From Ruegeria sediminis (GTDB lineage Bacteria; Pseudomonadota; Alphaproteobacteria; Rhodobacterales; Rhodobacteraceae), in assembly GCF_005938215.1 (NCBI RefSeq), contig NZ_VCPD01000001.1:806001-870000 (forward strand): DNA of 64,000 nt. Reading direction: 5' to 3'. The notes below the pieces were generated by a model that did no database searches, was not told where the DNA came from, and saw nothing but the letters and a program-made list of their open reading frames with translations. Shown piece by piece: positions 26,339 through 35,517 of the stretch. Position numbers and translations under genes: made by a program. Within the stretch, counting starts at the first letter, position 1. The number at the start of each line of letters is the position of its first letter.

Positions 26339-27144
26339 TGGTCCGGCCTTTCCTGGATGCCCTGATAGGGGGCGTCGACGGCTTCGAATGTCATGTCTGA
26401 GAAATCGTGCAGCAGGGCGCGATCTTCAAGCCCCCCGCCGCGTCCAGGGCGCGCCTGCCAAAGCGCCCCTTTTTCCGCCCATTGCAGGACATCGCCGCGA
26501 AGATCTGCCCATTCCCAACCCGGCATGTCGATGACCTGCGCCCCGTCTGCAGCGCAAAGGGCGTAGCGGGTCGAGATCAGCGCGCGATCGCTTTCCCCCA
26601 CCGAAAAGCGCATCTGCAGCGTCCACCCGTCGGTCACGGGCCGCTGCAGTTCGATGTCATACCCTTCGCCGGCGACGTGCGACCAGCCCCGCCGCCGCAT
26701 CATCGTGGCGAACAATCCGCCCATGTGGAACCCGTCCGTGGAATGCGGGAAGGCATCCGTTGCCGCAGAGCGCAGACCATCCGGCAGGTTTGCCGGGGGT
26801 TCCGCCCCGTTCAGCCACAATGCCCCCCTGTCGGTGAAGGCGCCTCCGCCATGCCAACTGCTTGGTTGCGGCCAATAGGCGATGGCCCGCAGCCACGGCG
26901 CCCGCGATACGACAGTCCAGCACCTTCCCGCGCGGCAGGCGAAATAGACCAGATGTTTGCCGTCCGGAGACAGATCCGTCCGGTATTCGTGGATGCGGCC
27001 GTGCAGCCACTGGCCCAGTTCGATCTTGTTGCTGGCACGGTCCCACAGGATGCTGGCCACCTGGGTGCTGGGCCCTCGCCGCAGAACCACTGCGGTCGCG
27101 CAATCGGTGGCGGTGACGACATGCAGGCGGGGCGGTGGTGTCAC
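26335..27144 (-). CDS. Uncharacterised 269-residue protein with WD40/TolB-like segments
   Basis: GTG start overlapping the rsmE stop by four bases (GTGA), so it is translationally coupled. No signal peptide or membrane helix. The segment TDLSPDGKHLVYFACRAG resembles the blade motif of beta-propeller (TolB/WD40-like) proteins. Tryptophan is frequent. No catalytic motif seen; I do not recognise the family. Three coupled genes (rsmE, this, the membrane protein) form a unit ahead of gshA. Confidence 0.72.
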   Translation of the reverse strand: MTPPPRLHVVTATDCATAVVLRRGPSTQVASILWDRASNKIELGQWLHGRIHEYRTDLSPDGKHLVYFACRAGRCWTVVSRAPWLRAIAYWPQPSSWHGGGAFTDRGALWLNGAEPPANLPDGLRSAATDAFPHSTDGFHMGGLFATMMRRRGWSHVAGEGYDIELQRPVTDGWTLQMRFSVGESDRALISTRYALCAADGAQVIDMPGWEWADLRGDVLQWAEKGALWQARPGRGGGLEDRALLHDFSDMTFEAVDAPYQGIQERPDQ

Positions 27145-27866
27145 GCCCAGTCTCCCAATGCCTGCTGCCAAAGGGTCATCGCCGCAACAGCCGCGGTGTC
27201 GGCGCGCAGGATGCGCGGCCCGAGGCTGACCACGTGCGCGAAGGGCAGCGCCGAGAGGCGGGCGCGTTCCCGGTCGGAAAACCCGCCCTCGGGGCCGATG
27301 AGGATGGCCCAGGGCAGGCCCCTGCCGCCATCCGCGAGACGCAGGGCCGACCCGGCCTCGGCTTCGTCGCAGAACATCAACTGCCGGTCCTGGGGCCAAT
27401 CCGCAAGCATCCGGTCCAGCTTGTGCAGATCGCCAACCTCGGGCACGAAGGTTCCGCCGCACTGTTCCGCGGCCTCGATGGCATGGGCCTGCAGACGGTC
27501 CTGCCGGATGCGTTCGGAATTGGTGAACTCGGTCTGCACTGGAATGATCCGCGCGGCGCCCATCTCGGCCGCCTTTTCGACGATGAAGTCGGTGCGCGAT
27601 TTCTTGATCGGTGCAAAAAGCAGCCAGAGATCCGGGGGCATCCGCAGCGGCCTGGTCTGACTGGAACAGGTCAGAACACCGCCCTTCTTGCCCGCCTCGG
27701 ACACCTCGGCCAGCCATTCCCCGTCACGCCCGTTGAACAGCGCCACCGGCGCGCCCGGGCCAAGCCGCATCACCCCGAACAGGTAATGCGCCTGTTCGCG
27801 CGTCAAAGGAACCGATTGCTCCTCCCCCAGAGGGTGCTCTACATAAAGCCTGATTTTCGCACTCAT
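27141..27866 (-). CDS. rsmE: 16S rRNA (uracil-1498-N3)-methyltransferase
   Basis: 241 residues. An N-terminal PUA-like region precedes the SPOUT methyltransferase domain, with the knot motifs WLLFAPIKKSRTDFIVEKAAE, the VQTEFTNSERIRQDR segment, LIGPEGGFSDRERARL and SLGPRILRADTAAVAAM. Methylates U1498 of 16S rRNA using S-adenosylmethionine. It leads the rsmE-gshA run and is divergent from ubiA with a 12-base gap, so the two share promoter space. Confidence 0.95.
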   Translation of the reverse strand: MSAKIRLYVEHPLGEEQSVPLTREQAHYLFGVMRLGPGAPVALFNGRDGEWLAEVSEAGKKGGVLTCSSQTRPLRMPPDLWLLFAPIKKSRTDFIVEKAAEMGAARIIPVQTEFTNSERIRQDRLQAHAIEAAEQCGGTFVPEVGDLHKLDRMLADWPQDRQLMFCDEAEAGSALRLADGGRGLPWAILIGPEGGFSDRERARLSALPFAHVVSLGPRILRADTAAVAAMTLWQQALGDWA

Positions 27867-27878
27867 GAGAGCCTACAT

Positions 27879-28841
27879 ATGCAAGGCAACGCCCCAACAC
27901 CAGATGGTCAGGTCGCAGACGCGGTCACCGGCAACTGGGTCGACACCCGCGCCCCGGCCTTTGCCCGGCCCTACCTGCGTCTTTCGCGTGCGGACCGGCC
28001 CATCGGCACCTGGCTGTTGCTGATTCCCTGCTGGTGGGGCCTGACGCTGGCCATGCTCGACGGAGGCGACCCGCGGTGGGAGGATCTGTGGATCGCGGCG
28101 GGATGCGCCCTTGGCGCGTTCCTGATGCGCGGCGCCGGGTGCACGTGGAACGACATCACCGACCGCGACATCGACGGCCGGGTCGAGCGGACCCGGTCGC
28201 GCCCGATCCCGTCCGGTCAGGTCACGGTCAGACAGGCGGCGTTGTGGATGATCCTGCAATCCCTGCTGGCGCTGGCGATTCTGCTGACCTTCAACCGGGC
28301 GGCCATCGCAATGGGCGTGCTGTCACTGCTGCCGGTGGCCGTCTATCCCTTTGCCAAGCGGTTCACCTGGTGGCCGCAGGTGTTCCTGGGCCTTGCATTC
28401 AACTGGGGCGCGCTGCTGGCCTGGACCGCGCATAGCGGCTCGCTGGGGTGGCCGGCACTGTTCCTCTATGGGGCCGGCATCGCCTGGACGCTGTTTTACG
28501 ACACCATCTATGCCCATCAGGACACCGAGGACGACGCGCTGATCGGGGTGAAGTCCACGGCTCGCCTGTTCGGCACCGACACCGCGCGCTGGCTGAAGTA
28601 TTTCCTGGTTGCCACCGTCAGCCTGATGGGCGTCGCGGTGCTCGAGGCGGCCCTGCCCGACGCATCGATCCTTGCCCTGGTTCTGGTCATCGCGGGTCCC
28701 TGGGCGATGGGCTGGCACATGGCCTGGCAGCTTCGCGGGCTGGACATCGAGAACAACGCCAAACTCCTGCAGCTGTTCCGCGCCAACCGCGACACCGGCC
28801 TTATTCCGCTGATCTTCTTCTGCGCCGCCCTGCTGGCCTGA
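27879..28841 (+). CDS. ubiA: 4-hydroxybenzoate polyprenyltransferase
   Basis: 320 residues, inner-membrane prenyltransferase of ubiquinone synthesis attaching the polyprenyl tail to 4-hydroxybenzoate. The two Asp-rich motifs are NDITDRDIDGRVERTRSRP and DTIYAHQDTEDDALIGVKST, with seven or more hydrophobic helices around them. The ATG at 27879 begins MQGNAPTPDGQ, a longer N-terminus than in E. coli. Start-to-start divergent with rsmE. Confidence 0.95.
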   Translation: MQGNAPTPDGQVADAVTGNWVDTRAPAFARPYLRLSRADRPIGTWLLLIPCWWGLTLAMLDGGDPRWEDLWIAAGCALGAFLMRGAGCTWNDITDRDIDGRVERTRSRPIPSGQVTVRQAALWMILQSLLALAILLTFNRAAIAMGVLSLLPVAVYPFAKRFTWWPQVFLGLAFNWGALLAWTAHSGSLGWPALFLYGAGIAWTLFYDTIYAHQDTEDDALIGVKSTARLFGTDTARWLKYFLVATVSLMGVAVLEAALPDASILALVLVIAGPWAMGWHMAWQLRGLDIENNAKLLQLFRANRDTGLIPLIFFCAALLA

Positions 28842-28905
28842 TTGCACCTCGGGCCGGGGGTCTGTAAGACTGCCGGCCAAACGCCGAGGAGAGACACGCC
28901 AGCTT

Positions 28906-30834
28906 ATGCGCCTACCCTATTCCATCGCGGTCGCCCTGACCTTTGTCGTGGCCGCCGGACTGTGCCTGATCGGCGCAAGTTTCGCGGTCAAGACCGTCGA
29001 GGACAGCTCGGAACGGGCCGTGCGGCAGGCCTTGACTCTGGCGGGACACGAATGGGCCGAGGTCCAGTCGGACGGGCTGCAGGTCATTCTGACGGGCATG
29101 GCGCCGGACGAGGCGACCCGTTTCAACGCGCTGACGGTCGCGGGCACCGAGGTCGACACGTCGCGCGTCATCGACGAGATGGAAGTCGCCCCGACCGCGG
29201 ACCTGGCGCCGCCCCGGTTCTCCGCCGAGATCCTCCGCAACGACAGCGGCATCTCCATCATCGGCCTGATCCCGGCCAGCGTAGACCGCGACGCGTTGAT
29301 CGCGTCGCTGCAGAGCCTGGACCGCCAGGCACATGTCGCCGACCTGATGGAAAGCGCCGACTACCCGGAGCCCCAGGGGTGGGACGATGCCATCGCCTAT
29401 GCCGTGCTGGCCCTGTCGAAACTGCCGAGAGCCAAGGTTTCGGCCAGCGCCGGCCTGGTCAAGATCACCGCAATCGCTGACAGTCCGGCGGAAAAGACGC
29501 GGCTGGAGCAGGAACTGACCCGCGCCGCGCCGCCCAGCCTGCGGCTGGGGCTGACGATCTCGGCGCCGCGCCCGGTCATCACCCCGTTCACGCTGCGGTT
29601 CCTGATCGACGAAACCGGCAGCCGCTTTGACGCCTGCTCGGCCCAGGACGAAGCCGCCCGCGACCGCATCGTCGCCGCCGCGCAGCGCGCAGGGCTGGAA
29701 GGCAAGGCCAAATGCACCATCGGGTTGGGCGTACCTTCGCCAAGATGGGCCCGCGCCGCGGAGCTGAGCATCGGCGCGCTGCAGCAACTGGGTCAGGGTT
29801 CGGTCACCATTTCGGATGCCGACATCACCCTGATCGCCCGGCAAGGCACCGATCAGCCGCTTTTCGACCGCGTGGTTGGCGAGTTGGAGAACAGCCTTCC
29901 CGATGTCTTCGCGTTGCACGCGGTGCTGCCCGAGCCCGAGGTCGCGGCGACCGCCGGTCCGCCGGAATTCACGGCGACCCGAAGCCCAGAGGGGCTTGTA
30001 CAATTGCGCGGCCGTGTGGGCGACGAAACCCTGCGGGACATGACCGACAGCTTCGCCCGCGCGGCCTTCGGCTCGGACGCCGTCCATACGGCGACGCGTA
30101 TCGCGCCGGACCTTCCGGCGGATTGGCCCGTGCGCGTGCTCGCCGGGCTTGAGGCGCTGTCGCATCTGCACAACGGCGCGGTCACCGTGACACCGGAGAC
30201 GGTGGTTCTGAACGGCGTCACCCACGATGAAGACGCCCGGGCCGAGATCGCGCGGCTCTTGTCGGACAAGTTGGGCGAAGCGCAGGATTTCACCCTGTCC
30301 ATCACCTACGAGCCGCCGCCGGAGCCGGAGGACACCCAACCCGATCCGGAAGTCTGCGAGGCGCAGATCGTCGAGGTGCAGAAAGGCAGCAAGATCGCCT
30401 TTGAACCGGGTTCCGCCACGGTCGCGTCGGACTCGCTGGATACGCTCAACCAGATCGCCGACATTCTGCGCGAATGCGGCCCGATCCGCCTGGAAATCCA
30501 GGGGCACACGGACAGCCAGGGGCGCGAGGAGATGAACCAGCAACTCAGCCAGGCGCGGGCGCAGTCGATCCTGAACGAGCTGCGGGCGCGACGGGTCCCG
30601 ACATCGAGCTTTGCCGCGGTTGGATACGGTGAAAGCCAGCCGATCGCCGACAACGACACGGAAGAGGGCCGCGAAGAGAACCGCCGCATCGAATTCCGCC
30701 TGCTGAGGCCGGACAACTCCGGCAGAGAGGAAACCGGGTTGGAGGCGCTGGAAAACGTCGACGCGACGGCCTCGGAGGATGACGCGGCGCAACAGGAAGA
30801 CAATGCGCCGAAGCCGGGCGCAGAGGATCAGTGA
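28906..30834 (+). CDS. OmpA-family cell-envelope protein with BON-like repeats
   Basis: 642 residues. An N-terminal hydrophobic helix (about residues 5-28) acts as anchor or signal. Residues 35-450 contain several repeats reminiscent of BON domains (segments such as VQSDGLQVILTGMAPDEATR and VTPETVVLNGVTHDEDAR). The C-terminal OmpA-like peptidoglycan-binding domain is clear: IRLEIQGHTDSQGREEMNQQ, LSQARAQSILNEL, VGYGESQPIADN and RRIEFRLL. A charged tail follows. Probably links the inner membrane to peptidoglycan. It is followed after one base by a small coiled-coil membrane protein. Confidence 0.87.
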   Translation: MRLPYSIAVALTFVVAAGLCLIGASFAVKTVEDSSERAVRQALTLAGHEWAEVQSDGLQVILTGMAPDEATRFNALTVAGTEVDTSRVIDEMEVAPTADLAPPRFSAEILRNDSGISIIGLIPASVDRDALIASLQSLDRQAHVADLMESADYPEPQGWDDAIAYAVLALSKLPRAKVSASAGLVKITAIADSPAEKTRLEQELTRAAPPSLRLGLTISAPRPVITPFTLRFLIDETGSRFDACSAQDEAARDRIVAAAQRAGLEGKAKCTIGLGVPSPRWARAAELSIGALQQLGQGSVTISDADITLIARQGTDQPLFDRVVGELENSLPDVFALHAVLPEPEVAATAGPPEFTATRSPEGLVQLRGRVGDETLRDMTDSFARAAFGSDAVHTATRIAPDLPADWPVRVLAGLEALSHLHNGAVTVTPETVVLNGVTHDEDARAEIARLLSDKLGEAQDFTLSITYEPPPEPEDTQPDPEVCEAQIVEVQKGSKIAFEPGSATVASDSLDTLNQIADILRECGPIRLEIQGHTDSQGREEMNQQLSQARAQSILNELRARRVPTSSFAAVGYGESQPIADNDTEEGREENRRIEFRLLRPDNSGREETGLEALENVDATASEDDAAQQEDNAPKPGAEDQ

Positions 30835-30835
30835 C

Positions 30836-31156
30836 ATGAACAGAACCGAATTCATCATCGCAACCGCCGTCATCCTGTTTGTCGCCTTCTGCATGGGCTG
30901 GTTCGCGAACTGGCTGGCGCATCGACTGTCGCGGGTGCGCCAAAGCGACGTGGCGGACCTGGACCGGATGAGCCAGGAATTGCACGAGGCCGAGGAAAGC
31001 CGCGATCAGGCGATCACCTACCTGCAGCAGCGCGAAGCGGAACTGACCAACCAGCTGACCCAGTCCGAGGCCGAACTGGCCGCCGCCATGGACGGGCTGC
31101 GCGCCGCGCGCGAAGAGGCGGAAGAGTTGCGGGCCAAGGCCCACCGGGCGGAATAG
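30836..31156 (+). CDS. Small membrane-anchored coiled-coil protein
   Basis: 106 residues from ATG 30836, one base after the OmpA-family stop. One transmembrane helix (about residues 7-28) is followed by a charged helix from residue 35 to the end, with heptad-like Glu, Arg, Gln and Leu (SQELHEAEESRDQAITYLQ). It resembles partner proteins that sit under OmpA-type envelope proteins. Function unknown. Confidence 0.78.
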   Translation: MNRTEFIIATAVILFVAFCMGWFANWLAHRLSRVRQSDVADLDRMSQELHEAEESRDQAITYLQQREAELTNQLTQSEAELAAAMDGLRAAREEAEELRAKAHRAE

Positions 31157-31280
31157 CCGGTACCAGGGAAACTGACCCGAAACGAATCCATTTTTGCGGA
31201 GCTTTCCGGCGGCGCATCCTGTCGCAGGGCGTCGTGTCGGCGCACAATGGCCGGTTTCGTCCCGGCATCCCGGCACAACT

Positions 31281-31308
31281 TTGACAGCTGTAATGAAAAC
31301 AACATACT
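31281..31308 (+). promoter_or_regulatory. Sigma-70-like promoter
   Basis: TTGACA at 31281 and CATACT at 31303 with 16 bases between. It lies 62 bases upstream of the secreted-protein ATG at 31370. The -35 matches the consensus exactly and the -10 matches four of six bases. Confidence 0.6.
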
Positions 31309-31369
31309 GCGCGGTTACGGTCTGCATTCGCAGTCCGTGAAACACCATCCGAGATTAATGGAGAGTGCA

Positions 31370-31900
31370 ATGATTTTCAGACATGCCTTGATTACAGCGA
31401 CCCTTGCCACCGCGTTCGCCGCCTCAGCCGCCCTGGCATCGGACGACGTACTGCCTTCGGCGGACGACGCTTTCACCAAATGGGGAGAGGAATCCGGCTG
31501 GACCATCTATGTCGACGGCACCCGAGGCTCCTGCCTGATCGAACGCATGGACGACAATGCCAACGTCGTTCAGATGGGCCTGACCCCCAATGCCGAGTTC
31601 GGGTATCTGGGCGTATTCACCAAGGCCGACATCGGGCTGAAGGGCGAAAAGGAAGAAATCGTGCTCTCGCTTGACGGCAATCTCTATTCCGCCGAAGCGC
31701 ACAAGAAAAGCAAGCATCTGGCCGAAGGCTATACCGGCGGCTACATCTTGGCGAACAACCCCAATTTCGTGAATGACGTCATGAAGAAGCACGAAATGAT
31801 CGTCTTCCCGGAAAAGGAATTCGCCTTCATCGTCAACCTGGAAGGCACCAACAACGCGATCGAAGCGGCGCGCAAGTGCAACACGGAACAGGGCAGCTGA
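31370..31900 (+). CDS. Periplasmic protein of unknown function
   Basis: 176 residues from ATG 31370, chosen because GGAG lies six bases upstream and the following residues form a clean signal peptide (MIFRHALITATLATAFAASA, then ALAS). The mature part is small, mixed alpha-beta, with two Cys (in RGSCLIERM and ARKCNTE). The pattern SGWTIYVDGTRGSCLIERM resembles small periplasmic invasion-associated-locus-B-like proteins, but this is a weak impression. It has its own promoter. Confidence 0.75.
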   Translation: MIFRHALITATLATAFAASAALASDDVLPSADDAFTKWGEESGWTIYVDGTRGSCLIERMDDNANVVQMGLTPNAEFGYLGVFTKADIGLKGEKEEIVLSLDGNLYSAEAHKKSKHLAEGYTGGYILANNPNFVNDVMKKHEMIVFPEKEFAFIVNLEGTNNAIEAARKCNTEQGS

Positions 31901-31917
31901 TCCGCCATTGAGGAAAC

Positions 31918-31943
31918 GCCGGCATCCCTGACCGGGTGCCGGC
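31918..31943. terminator. Hairpin in the convergent gap before moaE
   Basis: GCCGGCATCC, loop CTGACC, GGGTGCCGGC, a ten-pair stem with one G-U pair. It lies 17 bases after one stop and 5 bases before the other, so it may act on both strands. No T-run follows. Confidence 0.5.
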
Positions 31944-31948
31944 CATCG

Positions 31949-32392
31949 TCACCACCGCTTCAGAGCGTCCTCGTCCTCGTCCCTTGACGCGACCCACTCC
32001 GCCCCGTCCGCGGTGCGTTCCTTTTTCCAGAACGGCGCCCGGGATTTCAGGTAGTCCATGAGGTATTCCGCGGCCTCGAAGGCGTCCTTCCGATGGCGAG
32101 CGGCCGTCGCGACCATCATGATCCTGTCGCCCGGCGCCAGGCGCCCGTAGCGGTGAATCACCAGCACGTCGCCCAGGGACCAACGCGCCTTGGCCTCATT
32201 TGCGATTTTCGCAAGCGCCTTCTCGGTCATGCCGGGATAGTGTTCGATCTCCATCACGTCCAGATCGCCCTGCGCCAGATCGCGCACGACCCCGGTGAAT
32301 GTGACGATCGCGCCGCTGCCGGTGTCGCCGGCGGCAAAGGCATTCGCTTCGGCGCCCAGGTCGAACGGCTCCTGCTGCACCGCGATCCGCAT
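31949..32392 (-). CDS. moaE: Molybdopterin synthase catalytic subunit
   Basis: 147 residues. Uses MoaD thiocarboxylate to add sulfur to precursor Z (cPMP), producing molybdopterin. Typical motifs are GAIVTFTGVVRDL, LDVMEIEHYPGMTEKAL, VLVIHRYGRLAPGDRIMMVA, LMDYLKSRAPFWKKE and the catalytic Lys in WKKE. Follows moaD by four bases in the order uvrC-pgsA-moaD-moaE. Confidence 0.95.
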   Translation of the reverse strand: MRIAVQQEPFDLGAEANAFAAGDTGSGAIVTFTGVVRDLAQGDLDVMEIEHYPGMTEKALAKIANEAKARWSLGDVLVIHRYGRLAPGDRIMMVATAARHRKDAFEAAEYLMDYLKSRAPFWKKERTADGAEWVASRDEDEDALKRW

Positions 32393-32396
32393 GGGC

Positions 32397-32642
32397 TCAG
32401 CCCCCGGTCATCGGCGGGAAAAAGGCAACCTCCCGCACGCCGGTCAGGGACGCGTCGAAATCCGAAAGCTCCTGGTCCAGAGCCACCCGCAGCGCCGACA
32501 GGTCGGCAAAGGCGGCCTCGTAGCGCGGCTCTCGGGCGCGCAGTTCCGCGACCAGATCCGAGACGGTGGCGGCGCTCGTCTCGACTTGCTCCTTCGGAAG
32601 GCCGATCCGCTCGCGGACCCAGGCAAAATAGAGCACATCCAT
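32397..32642 (-). CDS. moaD: Molybdopterin synthase sulfur carrier subunit
   Basis: 81 residues, ubiquitin-like fold. The functional C-terminus is FFPPMTGG, ending in the Gly-Gly that becomes a thiocarboxylate. N-terminus MDVLYFAWVRERIGLP is typical of MoaD. Placed two bases after the pgsA stop and four before moaE; this order is a usual Rhodobacteraceae arrangement. No oddities. Confidence 0.94.
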   Translation of the reverse strand: MDVLYFAWVRERIGLPKEQVETSAATVSDLVAELRAREPRYEAAFADLSALRVALDQELSDFDASLTGVREVAFFPPMTGG

Positions 32643-32644
32643 CC

Positions 32645-33235
32645 CTACGACTCCTTCAGGTGGGGCATGGCTTTACGTAGGTAGTCGAAGCCGGTGATCA
32701 ATGTCAGCCCCGCCGCGATCCACAAGAGCCACAGCCCCAAACGGCCGGACCAGACCACGCTCCAGGATGACGAGCCGATGTAGTGCTCGAATATCCCCTG
32801 CGAAAAAAGCACCGCGATGGCGATCATCTGGGTGGTGGTCTTCCACTTGGCAAGTTTCGTGACCTTCAGCGTCCCGGCCGTGTCGCCCAGGTATTCGCGC
32901 AGGCCCGAGACGAAAACCTCGCGGAACAGGATCATCGTGGCAGGCAGCACCAGCCACGGGGTCCAATGCTCGGTCGAGTAGCCGACGATGATCATCAGCG
33001 CGATCACGACCATGGCCTTGTCGGCGATCGGATCCATCATCGCGCCCATCTTGGTTTCCTGCTTCCACGTTCGTGCCAGATAGCCGTCGAACCAGTCCGT
33101 CACCGCGGCCGAAATGAACAGCAGCAGGGCGAACCAGTCGGCATAGGGGCGGTGAAAGTAGAGAAACATCACCGCCAGCCCGGGGGCCGCCAGAAGTCGC
33201 AGCAAGGTCAGGATATTGGGCAGGTTCCACTTCAT
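32645..33235 (-). CDS. pgsA: CDP-diacylglycerol--glycerol-3-phosphate 3-phosphatidyltransferase
   Basis: 196 residues, inner membrane. Makes phosphatidylglycerol phosphate. The CDP-alcohol phosphotransferase motif is complete: DGYLARTWKQETKMGAMMDP followed by IADK, with the catalytic Asp pairs. N-terminus MKWNLPNILTLLRLLAAPG is typical. Next to moaD and behind uvrC. A 10-bp inverted repeat lies in the gap to uvrC. Confidence 0.95.
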   Translation of the reverse strand: MKWNLPNILTLLRLLAAPGLAVMFLYFHRPYADWFALLLFISAAVTDWFDGYLARTWKQETKMGAMMDPIADKAMVVIALMIIVGYSTEHWTPWLVLPATMILFREVFVSGLREYLGDTAGTLKVTKLAKWKTTTQMIAIAVLFSQGIFEHYIGSSSWSVVWSGRLGLWLLWIAAGLTLITGFDYLRKAMPHLKES

Positions 33236-33274
33236 GACACGGACCCTACATCGGCGGCAGGAGACAGGGAAGAT

Positions 33275-33322
33275 GGCCCGGCCAATTTCTGCCTTGCCGT
33301 CAGAGCCTTCGCTGGCCGGGCC
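33275..33322. repeat. 10-bp perfect inverted repeat between uvrC and pgsA
   Basis: GGCCCGGCCA at 33275-33284 and TGGCCGGGCC at 33313-33322 with a 28-base loop. It could separate uvrC and pgsA transcripts or stabilise one of them. No T-run is present on either side. Confidence 0.5.
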
Positions 33323-33352
33323 TTGCCTGGGAAGGGCGTGAGGCGAGCCACG

Positions 33353-35227
33353 TCACCCCTTCTCGTGGAAGAAATCATAGACCTTCTGCGCAAGCCCGGC
33401 CGATATCCCGTCGACCGCCTTCAGATCCGACAGATTGGCGCGACTCACGGCCTTGGCGCTGCCGAAATGAGCCAGAAGCGCGCGTTTGCGCGCCGCCCCG
33501 ACCCCGGGAATGTCGTCGAGCGGCGTCGCGCTCACGGCCTTGGCCCGCTTGGCGCGATGTGTGCCGATGGCGAAGCGGTGCGCCTCGTCTCGCAGACGCT
33601 GAATGAAATAGAGCACCGGATCGTTCCGCTTCAGCGCGAAGGGGCGCTGGCCGACGCGGTGGAACTCTTCCTTGCCGTGGTCGCGGTCTATGCCCTTTGC
33701 GACGCCGACCATCGGGATGTCCTCGACCCCGTGCTCGACCATGATCTCGTGCACCGCGCTGACCTGACCCGCGCCGCCGTCGATCAGCAGAAGTTCCGGC
33801 CAGAGACCCTTGTCGCGATCCGGGTCTTCCTTGAGCAGGCGGGCGAAGCGACGGCTCAGAACCTCTTTCATCATCCCGAAATCGTCGCCGGAGGTCAGGT
33901 CTTCGCCCCGGATGTTGTACTTGCGATAAGCGTTCTTGATGAAGCCTTCGGGACCGGCCACGATCATGCCGCCGACCGCGTTGGCACCCTGGATGTGCGA
34001 GTTGTCATAGACCTCGATCCGCTGCGGCGGCCCGTCCAGATCGAAGGCTTCGGCCACGCCGCGCAGCAGCCTGGCCTGGGTCGCGCTTTCCGACATGCGT
34101 CGCGCCAGCGATTCGCGCGCGTTGCGCAGCGCGCCCGAGACAAGCTCGGCCTTTTCCCCCCGCTGCGGCACCAAAAGCTCGACCCGGCGGCCGGCCTTTT
34201 CAGACAGCGCCTCGCCCATCAGGTCGGCATTTTCGATGGCATCCGAGAGGATCAGTTGGCGCGGCGGTTCCTTGTTGTCGTAGAACTGGCCCAGGAACGC
34301 TTCCATCGCTTCGGCCTCTGACACGTCCGGCCCCACGCGCGGGTAGAAGTCGCGGTTGCCCCAGTTCTGGTTGGCCCGGATGAAAAAGACCTGAACGCAG
34401 GCATGTCCACTTTCCATGTGCAACGCGATCACGTCCGCTTCGGTGACGCTACGGGGATTGATACCCTGGGAGGTCTGCACCTGGGTCAGCGCCCGGATCC
34501 GGTCGCGCAGGCCGGCGGCGCGTTCGAACTCCATCGCCTCCGAGGCCGCCTGCATCTGCTGCGCCAATTCCTCCTGCACCCTGGTCGAACGTCCCGAAAG
34601 GAAGCGTTCGGCATCCTTGACGCTTTCGGCATAGTCCGCCTCGGATATCAGCCCGACGCAAGGCCCGGAACAGCGTCTGATCTGGTAAAGCAGGCAAGGC
34701 CGGGTGCGGCTGTCGAACATGGAGTCCGAACAGTTGCGCAACAGGAACGCCTTTTGCAGCTGGTTCAGCGTCCGGTTCACTGCGCCCGCGCTGGCGAAGG
34801 GACCGAAATTGGTGCCCTTTTCTTTCTTGGCGCCGCGATGCTTCTTGATCTGCGGAAAGGGATGATCCTTGGCGACAAGGATATTGGGAAAGCTCTTGTC
34901 GTCGCGCAGCAGCACATTGTACTTCGGCTTGAGCTGCTTGATCAGGTTCTGTTCCAGCAGCAGCGCCTCGGTCTCGGTGCGCGTCGTCAGGAACATCATC
35001 GACGCGGTCGCCGCGATCATCCGTTCGATCCGCCCGGAATGGCCCGGGCGGGCATAGCTGGACACCCGCGCCCTGAGGTTCCGCGCCTTGCCCACGTAAA
35101 GCACCCGGCTGTCGGCGTCGAGCATCCGGTAGACTCCGGGCGAGCTGTCCAGTGTCTTCAGGTAACGCTGGATGCAGGCATAGCCTGTTTCGGATGGAAC
35201 CGATGTGGAGCTGTCGTCGTGCTTCAT
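33353..35227 (-). CDS. uvrC: Excinuclease ABC subunit UvrC
   Basis: 624 residues from ATG 35227. Makes both incisions in nucleotide excision repair. N-terminal GIY-YIG nuclease: [20 protein letters not shown] with [19 protein letters not shown]. Middle UVR/UvrB-binding region near [12 protein letters not shown]. RNase H-like C-terminal nuclease with [14 protein letters not shown] and LLIDGGAGQ. Terminal helix-hairpin-helix pair from about residue 565. Full length. A TTG nine bases upstream is an alternative start. An unusually AT-rich gap lies upstream. Confidence 0.96.
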   Translation of the reverse strand: MKHDDSSTSVPSETGYACIQRYLKTLDSSPGVYRMLDADSRVLYVGKARNLRARVSSYARPGHSGRIERMIAATASMMFLTTRTETEALLLEQNLIKQLKPKYNVLLRDDKSFPNILVAKDHPFPQIKKHRGAKKEKGTNFGPFASAGAVNRTLNQLQKAFLLRNCSDSMFDSRTRPCLLYQIRRCSGPCVGLISEADYAESVKDAERFLSGRSTRVQEELAQQMQAASEAMEFERAAGLRDRIRALTQVQTSQGINPRSVTEADVIALHMESGHACVQVFFIRANQNWGNRDFYPRVGPDVSEAEAMEAFLGQFYDNKEPPRQLILSDAIENADLMGEALSEKAGRRVELLVPQRGEKAELVSGALRNARESLARRMSESATQARLLRGVAEAFDLDGPPQRIEVYDNSHIQGANAVGGMIVAGPEGFIKNAYRKYNIRGEDLTSGDDFGMMKEVLSRRFARLLKEDPDRDKGLWPELLLIDGGAGQVSAVHEIMVEHGVEDIPMVGVAKGIDRDHGKEEFHRVGQRPFALKRNDPVLYFIQRLRDEAHRFAIGTHRAKRAKAVSATPLDDIPGVGAARKRALLAHFGSAKAVSRANLSDLKAVDGISAGLAQKVYDFFHEKG

Positions 35228-35517
35228 CGCATTCAAATATGATTCCCTGCCGTTGGCTGCAATCTTGGGACGCCGAAATCAAGAGGAAACAAATCCACGG
35301 TTTCTGTGGATAACTGTGACGATAACTTTTCGACCGCCCGGATTTTCCCTTGTTTCATGGCCCGTTCTCCGACTTGCACAAAAAATGGGCGCTCCAATAA
35401 CCTTATGCTTTTTAAGGAAACTTTTTCGAAAACCTGACAAACCCATGAAAAATAAGACAATTTTGTAACGCTTCCGTAACAGGAATGAGAGCGGTGCAAA
35501 ACTTGCAGCGAATTCTC
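35228..35517. promoter_or_regulatory. AT-rich intergenic region with a perfect DnaA box
   Basis: The 281-base gap between uvrC and the SDR gene is clearly more AT-rich than its surroundings, with runs such as AAAAAATGG and CTTTTTAAGG. TGTGGATAA at 35305-35313 is the reverse complement of the DnaA box TTATCCACA. Only one perfect box is seen, so an origin is not claimed. It probably holds the uvrC promoter. Confidence 0.4.
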
